A DNA stretch of 61,693 nt from Cyanophora paradoxa. Its lineage: Eukaryota > Glaucocystophyceae > Cyanophorales > Cyanophoraceae. Where the stretch lies: assembly GCA_004431415.1 (NCBI GenBank), contig QPMI01000153.1, positions 1 to 61,693 of the forward strand. The letters are read 5' to 3'. A model generated the notes under the pieces. The model worked only from the letters and a program-made list of their open reading frames with translations. It was not told the DNA's origin and searched no databases. The position numbers were made by a program, and so were the translations under genes. Below, piece after piece: positions 6,371-16,722 of the stretch; position 1 is the first letter of the stretch, and each line of letters starts with the position of its first letter.

Positions 6371-9300
6371 TCAGTGGTGCAGGTGCCGGAAGCGCGCGTT
6401 GTCCTCGGCCTCCTCGCGCGCCGCCTGCTCCTCCGCCGCGTCGATCTTTGCCCGCGAGGCCTCGCGCGCCGCGGCCGACGCGTAGTCCTTGAGCACGGGC
6501 ACGCGCCGGTAGCTGTAGCCGAGGCCCTTCGCCAGCCCCGCCGACTCCGCCTCGAACGCCCGCCAGCGCTCCGAGGCCTCCGCCCCGGCGATCTGGCCGG
6601 CGCGGAAGCCGGAGTCCAGCTCGGCGCGGAAGGCGATGGTGGCCTGCAGGCGCTGGGCCCAGAGGCCTGGCGCCGCTCCTCCGCCTCGCGCGCCTGGCGC
6701 GCCGCCAGCGCCTGCCGCTCGGCCTCCTGCTGGCCCCGAAGCCCTGGATCGCGGAGAGGACGGCGCCGGGGCCGGGAGGGGCTGGGCCGTCGGCGCTCGC
6801 GGAGGAGGCCGAGCTCCCGTAGCCGCTCGGCCCGCGCCGCCGTTCGTCGGGGTACCCTGCCCTTGGATCAGGAGGGGGCGGGGGAGGGGGGTACGGGAGG
6901 GAAGGCGGGGGTACGCGGGCCGGACCTGGCGCGGCAGCATCTCGTCGATGCGCTGCTGGCCGGGGCGCTGCTGGGGGCCGTGGCGGGGGCTGGGCGGGAG
7001 GAAGGCCGGCGCCGAGTTGCGGGTGCGCTTGCCCTTGCCCTTGGTGTGGGGCTTGACGAGGAAGGGCCCGACGTCGGGCGCCGGGTCCTTGAACTGGGCG
7101 ACGGGGATCGCGATCGCCTCCAGCGCCGGCTGGCTCTCGCCGAGGGAGAGCGGGGCCTTGGGGACGATGCCGCGGATGTAGTCTGCCAGACGCCGCCGAG
7201 CTTGTAGGAGTAGGGGCGGCACCAGGAGCCGAAGCCGGCGAGGGTCTCGTCCAGCCGGCCGTTCTCGATGTCGGCGCCGACGGCGGCGGAGGTGTCGGGC
7301 CCTCCGTGCGCGCGATGTACTCGACGATGCCCGCGACGCTCGTCATGTAGCCCTCCGTGTTCGGGCGGCGACGTAGGTGGTGGGGTCGACGGCGCAGTGG
7401 GCGATGATGAAGCGGGTGAGGGACAGGAGGCCGTCTCCTGCCAGAAGCCGAGGCGCTGCGCCCGCAGCCACGCCGGCTCGAAGGCCTGGATGCAGGAGGC
7501 CTTGCCGTCGGAGAGCGCGTGGATGATCTTCCACGCGAAGGTGAAGGCCGCGACCATGAGCGCCGGCAGCTCGTTCTCGCGGATGTCGGAGTGGAGGTAG
7601 GTGCGCTTCTTGGCCGGCTTGTGGTCGAGGGGGATCAGGACGACGCGGGCGAAGAACTCGAGCATGCGGTTCTCGAGCTGCGCCGGGGCAAGTGAGAAAG
7701 GGCGCCGGGAAGGGGAAGGGGGGCAGGGGAACGGGCGCACCTGCGGGAAGCTGTTGCAGACGATGACAAGCACCTTGCGCGTCGCCTTGGTGCGCACATC
7801 GTCGCCGCGGACGTTCTTGAAGTTGCGGGAGTAGGCGTCGCCGGAGCGCATCTTGAGCTCCTCCTCCGAGCAGGCCTTAGGGTCGAGGCCCTCCGCCATC
7901 ACCATGCAGATCGCCTCCTCGCCGCCGTGCTCCGAGAAGGCCGAGCCCTTGGAGGGCGGTAGACGCAGACGCGGCCCGGCGGCAGGCACTCCGTCATGAT
8001 CTGCGTCACCATCGACTTGCCTGTGCCCGACTGGCCCTTGATGATGCCGCAGTACTGCAGCATGGCGCCCTCGGACGGCGGCTCGATCTCCGCGCGCGGC
8101 TCCCGGTCGAGACGGGCTTGTCGCAGAAGTTCCACGGCCCGACGAGGTTGAAGGCGTAGAGGACGGCCGCCGCGTAGCCGAACTCGTCGGCCGTCACGTA
8201 GCCGTTGTCCGCCAGGTGCTTGACGACGTTGGGCATGAAGGGGTGCAGCATGCCGTACACGGTGGGCCAGTCGCAGGTCTCGGTCGCCTCCTCGATGCCC
8301 GCGGCAGGCGCCCCTGGATGTAGCAGGTGTTCATGTAGCCCGCGTACCGCTCCCGTGCCTCCTCGTGCGTCATGACGAGGACGCAGGCGCTGCCCGTGCT
8401 GTCCTGCGGCGCCCGCACCACGAAATCTGCGCAAGGGGCGTCGGCGGGGGTACGGGGCGGGGCGCAGGGTACGGGCGGCGCACGCGTGTCGCAGGCGAAG
8501 GCGAAGCCGGGGATGACGGGCATCTCGGGGCAGACGTCCTCGAGCTGGAGGGACTCCTCCACGAACGTGCGCGTCGCCCGAGAGCACCTCTTCGAGAAGG
8601 TGAACTCGAAGGAGCCGGGGTTGGACTCGTAGGTCTTGTGGAAGGTCATCGCCAGCAGCTGGATGACCTCCTTCATCGTCCGCGCCCGGCGTGCCTGTTC
8701 GCGCTGACCTTGTCGTACACGAAGAGGTTCGGGAGCTCGACGTAGAAGGTGGGCGGGGAGTTCGGGCCGTAGGGTCTCTGGCGCACGATCCGCTGCGCGG
8801 CAAAAGGGGTTAGCGGGGTTCGAACGCGGGGAGGGGGGCGCACCGGCCGAAGGCGGCTCGGGCCCAGCGCCTTAAGCAGCTGGGCCACGGCCGCCTCCGG
8901 CCTCTAAGGGGCGGGCGCGCAGCTAAGGGGGCGGGGCGCACGTTGTTCTTGACGAAGAGGCGGAGCGCATCCTGAATGGCCGCCTCCTTCTTGGACTTGT
9001 TGTCCTTGCTGTACGTTGTCACGTCGTCGTACTTGGACATGTCGATCTCGGGCGCCTCGCGCGGCTGCACCGCCAGCTCCGCCCGCGCCAGCTCCAGCCT
9101 GGTGGCGCGCGGCGGCTCGCCGTCGCTCTCCGACGCCTGGCCGTCGTCGTGGTCCGCCTCCGCCTCCGCCCGCTGATCGCGCAGCAGCTGCCGCTCGCGC
9201 TCGCGCCGCTGCTGGGCCGGCGGGAGAGGCGGCCGCGCGGGGGCCGGAGGGGGCGGAGGGGGCATGTGGCCGAGGGAGGAGGCGGCGTGGCGACGGGCGT

Positions 9301-11486
9301 GCCCGCGGCGGCGAGGGATGGGCGGGCGAGGGGGTACCTGGACGGAGGGCGGCGGGCGCTGCGAGGGCTGCGAGGGGCGAAGGACTGAAGGCCGAGGGTT
9401 GCCGCTCGGGCGCCAGGAGACGTCGGAGGCGGCGGGCTGGCGGGGGCACGGGGCGGGCGGGCGGCGGGGGAGACGAGGGGCGGCCTGGGCCGGCGTCGCC
9501 GGGCTCGTCGTCCGAGAACTCCTCGATGGGCGGCGGCGGGCGCCGTCGAGGGAGGGGAGGGCGGGAGGGGTAGAACTCGTCGACGGGGGCTCGGGCTCGA
9601 AGGTGTCCCCCGCCCCGCCTCCACCGTCGCCGCCAGCTCCGCATCGGGCTCGCCCTCGCGCTCGCGCTCGCGCTCCAGCTCCATCGCGTACTCCTCCGCC
9701 ACCTCCAGCTCGCGCGAGGCCTTCGCGTCCGCCGCCGCGCCAGCGCGGCCTCCATCTCCATCTCGCGCTCGCCTCCAGCTCCTCCTCTGTGGCAGGGTCA
9801 TTCCTTTGCGCCTCTGGAACGCCCTAGGCTCAGAAATTAGGGCGGGGAGGGCGCACCGGCCGCCTTGGGGCCGCCGCCTCCATCTCCTCGCCGAGATCGC
9901 GCCGCGCCGCCGGGGCACCCGCCTCCTCCTCCTCGAACCGCAGGTCGATGTAGGCGCCTTGCCCTTGCCTTGCCCTTCGCCTGGGCCTGGGCCTGGCCAC
10001 GCGCATGGCGCGCGCGAGGCCTCCGCCGTGATCATGCTGCCGCCGGCCCGGGCGCCCGAGGCGGAGGCCGTCGCCTCGCCGATCGCCGCCTGGAAGGCCG
10101 CGGCCATCGCCTGGCCGGCGCGCGGCAGGCTCCGCGCCCGCTCCAGCTCCTCCTCCGTGAAGTCCAGCGCCCGGGCCGCGGCGGCGGCCTCGGCCTCGCG
10201 CTCCGCCTCGGAATCCGAGTCGGAATCCGAGGACTCCGCGGCCGCGAGCATGGGCGGGGCGGGAGGCGGCGGCGGCGGCGGCGGCGGCCGCCTTGTCGAA
10301 GACGGGGACGAAGAAGGTGAGGGCGAGGGTGCGCCGCGGCACCACGTACTTCACGGCGCCGTGGATCATGGGCCGCCCGTGCGAGTCCGGCATCGAGCAC
10401 CGGCGGATGACCTGCGAGGGGTTTAAATGGCATCTAAATAGTCTAAATAGCATCTAAATAGCATCCAAATAGAAACGGCGCACCTGCACGCGGTCGCCGA
10501 TGGTGACGCCGGGCACCTCGAACTCAGGAACCAGGTCGAAGGCGCAGATGCCCTGGCGCCCGTGGCGGTCCCGGCACGTCCGGCAGGCCGCCTCCAGCAC
10601 GATGCGGATGGCGTAGGCGTCGGTGAGGACGCCGGTGTCCGGCCGCTCGCCCCAGACCGCCGAGCTCTCGTGGCGCGTGATGAACGCGCGGCTGTTCCGC
10701 ATGATGCAGCGCGCCTCGACGCCCATGATGCCCTTCGCCAGCCTCTGCGGGCCGGCGGGGTCGGCGGGAGGGCGGCCGCGGCTGCACGGGCGGCCGGGGG
10801 CGCACCTCGGGCGTGTAGGCCGGGTCCGAGCTGAGCACCAGCAGCCAGAGCAGGTGCGGGGCCGCCTCCGCCATGCGGTTGAAGTAGAACTCCTCCGGGC
10901 CCGCCAGCAGGCCAATCGTGCGCCACTCGCCCTTGGCGATGTGCCGGGGCACGGCGCCCATGAGCAGCCGCAGGCGCTGCGCCGCGAACAGCCGGCGGGC
11001 GTCGGAATCGCGCCCGGGCTTCGGCTTGCTCGGCGTGTCGAAGTTCTCCTCCGTCATGTTCAGCGCCGCGTGCATCGCCCGCACGTCCGCGTCCTGCGAG
11101 CGCGGCGGCGCCTCAGCCGCTGCGAGCCGGGCGCGTGAGGGAGAAAGAGGCAGCGAGCACCTCCGCGAGCCGCAGCCGCGACAGGACGGAGTCGATGGAG
11201 AACTGCACCGACGGGCCGGGGCACCCTCGGCGTTCAAAGTCCGCGCCGCGGCGAGCTTGCGCTTGCGCTCGGCCAGCTCGGTCTTGCGCAGCACATCCTT
11301 GCTGCTCGGGCTGAACTGCATGCCATCCTCCAGCGCACGCGCCTGCGCCTCCTTCGCCTGGTCGCTGATGCCGGCCTCGAAAACCGTCCAATCGACGCCG
11401 AAGCTGTCGCCGACGCAGAGAACGTCGTACAGCGTGTTCTTCGCCAGCTTAGCCGGGATCTCCGGAGGGAGCGCGAGCCGAGACAT
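6371..11486 (-). pseudogene. Very large SF3 (D5-like) helicase gene with introns and frameshifts
   Basis: The start is taken at ATG 11484-11486 (MSRLALPPEIPAKLAKNTLY) and the stop is at 6371. The helicase core is clear: Walker A GQSGTGKS (about 8007-8050), a B-type region CMVMAEGLD, the SF3 motif C VLVIVCNSFP (about 7743-7775, Asn sensor) and the arginine-finger-type RVVLIPLDHKP. Upstream lie long N-terminal regions, including a Cys cluster CRTCRDRHGRQGIC near 10540-10590 and an acidic/Arg-rich linker (8950-10300). At least two host-type introns are seen: 7678-7740 (63 nt, GTGCGC to GCGCAG) between NSFPQ and LENRM, and one near 10742-10804. Frameshifts occur around 7965 and 7440. The helicase should unwind DNA in viral replication. 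A primase domain was not identified. Confidence 0.65.
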
Positions 11487-11789
11487 GCTGCTGCCGCCGA
11501 TGCTGCCGCCGGTGCTGCGCGCGCTCTGCTGGGAGTGCTGCGCGCGCTGCGAAGGTTCTGGCGCCAAGTTCCCAGCCGATTTGAACGAGCGGCCTGCATT
11601 GCATCGCCGGACTGGGCAGTCAAAAAAAAGCGAGAAACCGACCGGGGTTCGAGCCCAAGGGGGGTACGCATTTTGAGGGGGGGGAAGCGGGCTTCAAGTC
11701 TGAGTCTTCGCGAGTTGGGGAGGGAACAAGCCAGCGGGGTACGACGTTGAACGGAATCCGTTGAGACATCGCGGGCAGTAACACTCGCG
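11487..11789. promoter_or_regulatory. Divergent intergenic region between the two large virus-like genes
   Basis: About 300 nt separate the start of the helicase gene (minus) from the start of the partner gene (plus). It holds a poly-A run (TCAAAAAAAAGCG near 11620) and otherwise only GC-rich sequence. It must contain the starts for both genes, but no clear promoter box was found. Confidence 0.35.
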
Positions 11790-14700
11790 ATGCAGGCGGC
11801 GACCTTCCGCTCGTGCGCGAAGCAGCAGCAGCCCGGCGAGCAGGACAGCATAGCCCGCGATCTCGGCAGCCTGTCGGCGGAGGAGGCGCTCAACGCGATG
11901 ACCTGCGATAGCGTGTTCAACTCGGCCGGCGTGCCGCGCTTCGAGCCGTTCGGCGGGCTGAAGAAGATCCAGAACACGGACGGCCACCCGAAGCGCTTGA
12001 AGACCAAGGGCCAGTTCACGCCGGTGAATAAGTTCAACGAGGTTCGCGGTTTCGCCCGCACCGCTTCGGCCCCGGCTCACATGCCCGGCTCGCGTGCCCC
12101 GCGCGCAGATCGTGCCTTACAGCATTCACGAGCTGCCGGAGCATGTGAAGGCGAAGTACGGCTTCACGCACGGCGATGTGGCGCTGTTGCTGATGTCCGA
12201 CAATGCGGCGGCGGGCTGCTTCAACAGCATCGCGCTCCATCGCGATTTCCATCCGCGCGCGATCTTCTCCGGCACTCCGGAGCAGAAGGAGTTCTCGCGG
12301 ACCTCAAATCCGGCAGCGGCGGCGCCCACGGGGTGAGGGCCCTTCCCTGCGCTCGCGTGCCCGCGCTTGCTCACGCGCGGGCCGCTGCAGCTCTTGATCG
12401 CGCGGGATCAGTGCCTGGCGTCGGTGACGGAGAAGGAGAAGGCCAGCCCGTCCGGCCTCGGCGTTCGGTGCGATTACGTCATCGTCACCAAGCGCATCAA
12501 CCCGACGTACGCCAAGAAGTACGACCTCAACTTCGTCTACGTGAAGGAGGGGCCGCCGGCCTCGCAGTACACCGTCACCGTCCAGGCCGGCATCTGCGCC
12601 GGCGAGACCATCCAAGGCGCGTACCACGGCGTCGGCACGCTCCCGTCCGGCGGCTTCTTCGACGTCGTTGATCACATGTTCCTCTCCTGCGCCGATGACA
12701 TTTACGTGCGCGAGAGCCCGCCCTTTCCCCTTTCCCCTGCCCTGCGCGCGCTAAGGTCGCGTCCGCAGGTCGGGGAGAACCGAGCGCGGAGAGCCCGCTG
12801 GGCTACGCGTACTGGCTGGTCAGCGTGCAGAAGGTGCTCTCCTGCGCGGCCCTTCTGAAGTACGCCAGCGTCTGCGACTCCGGCATGCGGCCCCAGCTCC
12901 AGCTTCTCGTGGATCAGGGCCGGAGCGACGAGACCCGCCAGCGCCACCGCGATCTCGCGCGGACGGCCGTGCTGAAGCTGGAGGAGGTTCTGCGCGAGGG
13001 CCACCAAACGGGCCGGCCCGCGCCCGTGAGATCCTCTCGGCGGCCATCTCCGTGATCGTCGGCGAGCTCTCGCACACGGTCCGCCGCCGCCCCGCTTAGC
13101 CCGCCTCTCCTCCCTGACCCGGGCCCTCGGAGCGCAGGAGGAGTCGGACGTTCTCACGGCGCGGGCGGACGAGTTCCAGCGCCAGGCGGAGAAGATCAAG
13201 TGCTGGTACGAGAAGGTGAAGAAGGCGGAGGAGACGGACCTGCGCGACTGGGGCAGCAAGAGCGGCGACGCCGAATTCGACCGCGACAAGCTCAAGCGCG
13301 TCTTCTTCTGGATGCGCATCTGCGCCAAGCTGGAGGCGCTGATGGACGAGTGGCACATCGAGGGCGTCCGTCTGGCGAAGGCGATGATCGCCATGGAGTG
13401 GGCCACGGCCACCCGGCGCGCAAGGAGTGCAGCATGCTGGCCAAGGAGATCGGCCGCCGGGGCCGCTACATCAAGGAGGTGGCCTACGGCATCGAATGTG
13501 CGTCCGCCCCGCCCTTGGCCTGCGCCCCGCCCTTGGCCTGCGCCCCGCGCTCTCCCGCTCACCCCCTCTCCCGCAGTTACCATCCCGCTCGTCCAATTCT
13601 TCCAGCGCGAGTTTGTGCTGATCCAGGCCTCCATCATCAAGATCGGGTCGCTCTCCGCCAAGGAGGTGGACGAGGCAAGGGACGAGGGCCAGGCGGAGGC
13701 GGAGGCGCGCTGGGACGATGCGGCGTTCAGCGCCGTCTGGGGCGTCGGGGACAACGCGCTCTCGCCCCCGCCCCGTTCGGCTTCAGCGGGCGGCCCGCGC
13801 TGGCGTTCGACGAGCACGGCCTCCCCGAGCTGGCGGAGGCGGACGCCGTCGGCTTCAACTGGGCGACGTTCGAGGCCCGCATCGACGAGAAGGCGAAGGA
13901 GGCGCAGATGCGGCTGCTGGAGGAGGCCTCGTCCCGGCGCCGGTGCCCGCGCCCTTCCCCCTTCCTCTCCTCCTCGGCCCCTCTCACCGCCTCCTCCAGC
14001 CCCCGGCGTCCTCGGCTCCGGCGCCCTTGGCTCCGGCGCCCTCGCCCCGGCCCTCTGCCCCACCTACGGAGAGAGGTGCGCCCACGGCGCCGATTGCGCC
14101 CTCAACGGCTCCCACCTCCTGCCCGCCAAGAAGGCCCGCCTCGGCCTCTTCTCACCCCACCCTCTCAGCCCGGTGAGTGACTCTGAATCGGAGGGCTCGG
14201 AGGCCTATAGCACGCCCCGCGACCCGACGCCCCGCCCACAAGGCCGGCGCCTTCGGCTTCTGTGAGTGACGCCCCGCGCAGGCCCTGCCGACGCCGCCCG
14301 TCGCCAACCGCACCGTCTTCGTCCAGGTGAGTGCCAGGGCTGCCGCGAGTGGCGGCTCGAGAACTTCTCGGCTCAGGTCCCCGCCACGCAGCAGGCCGGC
14401 GCGATCCGGCCTCGCCGCCCGTGACCGTCGACGTCGAGGGCGGTATGTTCGAGATGGAGCTGGAGCCGGCGCCCTCGCAGGCCCTCGCCACCCAGGGCTC
14501 GGCCCGGGCTCGCCGCCGCCGTCCCAGCCTCCTCCCGCTGGTGCACGCCAACTCCAACATCTTCGAGGGCTGCTGAGGCCCTGAAACGGTGCGCGCAGGC
14601 CCGTCCCGCCCTCCCAGAGCAAGTGGTCCACAACGCCATAGTGGACGCCATGTGGGATAACAGGGGCCGCCTCCCCACCCTTCCGCTACGTCTCTATGGC

Positions 14701-14800
14701 CCTCCGCGGCCTCGCCTTCCCGCCCCCCTGCACCGAGCAGCTCAACCAAATCCTGCGCGGTCTGATTCATTACAGACTCGCCTACCCGGCCTGGGCCTGA
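11790..14800 (+). pseudogene. Large virus-like partner gene with introns and frameshifts
   Basis: From the ATG at 11790 (MQAATFRSCAKQQQPGEQDS) a series of exons and shifted frames reads through AKYGFTHGDVALLLMSDNAA, CDYVIVTKRINPTYAKKYDL, FDVVDHMFLSCADDIYVRE, KVLSCAALLKYASV, CWYEKVKKAEETDLRDWGSK and FFWMRICAKLEALMDEWHIE. It ends FPPPCTEQLNQILRGLIHYR up to TGA 14798-14800. A host-type intron is clear at 13499-13576 (GTGCGT to CCGCAG, joining GIE to FTIPLVQFFQ). Another lies near 12335-12390. The segment at 13851-13928 (FNWATFEARIDEKAKEAQMR) closely matches one in the divergent helicase gene. The function is unknown. Placement suggests a replication or structural partner. Confidence 0.45.
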
Positions 14801-14904
14801 GCTACACCAAGCTACGGTGAGTCCGACCAAGCCCTGTCCCGGGTCCCGGGAAAATTTATATTAAGATTCCAAAGACCTGGACAGAAGTAGTCTGACCAAG
14901 AGAC

Positions 14905-14955
14905 GTGTCCGGACCCTCCCAATAATCATATAGAGTATTGGAAAGGTCCGGACAC
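14905..14955. terminator. Bidirectional hairpin terminator candidate
   Basis: GTGTCCGGACC (14905-14915) pairs perfectly with GGTCCGGACAC (14945-14955), and inside it CCAATA (14919-14924) pairs with TATTGG (14936-14941). The hairpin lies between the stop of the plus-strand gene at 14800 and the stop of the YqaJ gene, whose stop codon begins at the last base of the stem. It suits shared transcript 3' ends of convergent genes. Confidence 0.6.
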
Positions 14956-15620
14956 TAGAGGAGGGCGTACGACTTAAACTCGCGCAGCGCCGCCTGCTCC
15001 TCGCTGAGGTTCTCTGACTTCATTCGATCGCTGTAGGGCTCGGGCGGCGTGCCCTCCTTGACGTGCATCCAAAATAGATGTAAGCACTTCCTCATGAGCT
15101 TGATGTACCTCTCGTCCCGTCTGACGTACCACGTTTGCACGCGCAGAGGAGTGAAGCAAAAAAGTTCGGCCCACTCGCGGCCCGTTATGTCCAGCAGGCC
15201 CTGGAGCTGGGGCATGTAATAAGTTGGGACCTTTTCGTAGAGTTCTTGTTTGTAGGGGCATTTTATTTCAAGTATACGATCGCTTCCAATCAGCCCGTCC
15301 GGGCTGCCCGCCAGGAAGGGCAGTTCCTTATGTTCGTGCAATCCAGTATGTTGCACGTCCACGTTGTTGTTCGACGTTTTGTAGAGAGAGACCGCGAAGG
15401 GCTCATAGTCATGCCCGTAGGTTAGCGCAGGGTTGTCGAAGTTGTTTTCCTCCGCTATGCCGCTTAGCTCCGCCCAGAGGCGGGCCCTGGATTTCCAGGG
15501 ATTTATGCCGCACGCAGCCGCAAAGTTCGAGGCAGTTAGCTTTTCGCGGCGCGCCGCGTGCCACGCCGCGCTCCCCTGTTGCAAGTTCTCGCAAGTCTCG
15601 CAATCTGTATCGGTATGCAT
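14955..15620 (-). CDS. YqaJ-type viral recombinase / exonuclease
   Basis: This intact 221-residue frame runs from the ATG at 15618-15620. The family pattern is clear: an N-terminal GSAAWHAARREKLTASNF and NPWKSRARLWAEL, then LTYGHDYEPFAVSLYK with the conserved GxxxEP, the catalytic pair AGSPDGLIG and LEIKCPYK (Asp and Glu-x-Lys of the PD-(D/E)XK fold), and YYMPQLQGLLDITGREWAEL with the conserved Gln. Phage lambda exonuclease-like YqaJ proteins resect DNA ends for single-strand annealing recombination and are common in algal large DNA viruses, polinton-like viruses and virophages. It is undamaged while most neighbours are broken. It stands divergent to the next gene with a TCTAAA box (TCTA at 15643-15646) 23 nt upstream. 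Confidence 0.85.
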   Translation of the reverse strand: MHTDTDCETCENLQQGSAAWHAARREKLTASNFAAACGINPWKSRARLWAELSGIAEENNFDNPALTYGHDYEPFAVSLYKTSNNNVDVQHTGLHEHKELPFLAGSPDGLIGSDRILEIKCPYKQELYEKVPTYYMPQLQGLLDITGREWAELFCFTPLRVQTWYVRRDERYIKLMRKCLHLFWMHVKEGTPPEPYSDRMKSENLSEEQAALREFKSYALL

Positions 15621-15670
15621 GACTTGGTCTCGCAGTAGCGTTTAGAATTTCTTGATGTGTGCAATTGCAA

Positions 15671-16488
15671 ATGTCGGATGCAGAGGAAGCGCCCAAGGAC
15701 GTGATCGCACAGTTCATAGATCAGGTCAAGGACCTTAGACGCTGGGTGGTAGAGCAGGCCTCGCGACCGAATCGACAGCGCCAACCCTGGCCGGTGCTGG
15801 AGCTGGCCCGGGCAGGGTGGCTGGACAGCCATTACAACTATGGCGGGGCCTCATACGTCCGGAGCCACGACGAGGGCAGGATTATCGACGAGTTCAAGCG
15901 CATCTGGTTCGCCCTGGGCTCCAAGCTCAGCATACTCTCGACCCTCCGGACCACATTCGCATGCAAATCCTCGAGCGGTACGCGAAGGCAAGGGACTCGG
16001 AATGGGACGACGTAAATTTGCGCGACCTCTCGCGCTTGCGCTCGGCTGTGACGGCGTACGTCACGAACTATGAGTATCACACCAAAAAGCCCCAATTCGA
16101 AGTTGAGCCGATTCCGGCAAATCTGGTACCCCTGGGCTGGGAAGAGTACCCGAGTACTCGTGGAACAGGGGCCTCAACCCCCGGCGCCAGGCCCTGCCAG
16201 CCCCGCCCGCCCCACCGATAAACGCCCCCGCCCACGTGACGTCGGGCGAGACATACGCGAATGGGAGGAGTGGAGCAACGACCCGAAGAACTGGCTACCC
16301 GAGGAGGCGGAGATGCGCAAGCGCGCGAGGCTGATGCCCGGCTACAAGTACCCGACCGCGAGTAGGGGTACAGGTAGAAATTCTCAGCGAGCCGCGAGCG
16401 AATGTCGTACGGCGATCAGGAAGCATGGTTCAAGCTACACCGCCTCTTTCCTGATAAATTCGGCAATGCGCGCTACCCCTCAACCTAA
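15671..16488 (+). pseudogene. Virus-like helical protein, several frameshifts
   Basis: The ATG at 15671 starts MSDAEEAPKDVIAQFIDQVK and runs through WVVEQASRPNRQRQPWPVLE and GRIIDEFKRIWFALGSKLSI. A shift near 15945 leads to MQILERYAKARDSEWDDVNL and YEYHTKKPQFEVEPIPANLV. A further shift near 16200 leads to DIREWEEWSNDPKNWLPEEA. A final piece MSYGDQEAWFKLHRLFPDKF ends at TAA 16486-16488. These may be one gene or two (the last two pieces could be separate). The composition is soluble, helical and Trp-rich, and the family was not recognised. It is divergent from the YqaJ gene across 50 nt. Confidence 0.4.
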
Positions 16489-16713
16489 TGACGCGAGTCA
16501 ACCGGCGGACGAGGGACTTCAAAATCGAAGTGTTCTCTTCCTCTCCCGAGAGCGGCCGCTCCGCGGACAACGACGCTATGGCATGGCTGTACGGCTTTGT
16601 GCAGCCTCGGGTTGGTACTAGCCCGGCCACAGTCGAAATAGAGAGCTACTACAACGATTACGGGCCGCAGGGGGGTACGGGACGCCCGAGCAGAATAACG
16701 CGATGCGGGGGTA
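16488..16713 (+). pseudogene. Small protein, frameshift in a G run
   Basis: The ATG at 16488 overlaps the stop of the previous remnant (TAATG). It gives MTRVNRRTRDFKIEVFSSSP and AMAWLYGFVQPRVGTSPATV. After the G5 run near 16675 a one-base shift gives YGTPEQNNAMRG and a stop at TAG 16711-16713, about 75 residues. The TAATG overlap indicates tight co-packing with its neighbours. The function is unknown. Confidence 0.4.
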
Positions 16714-16722
16714 GGCAAAATC

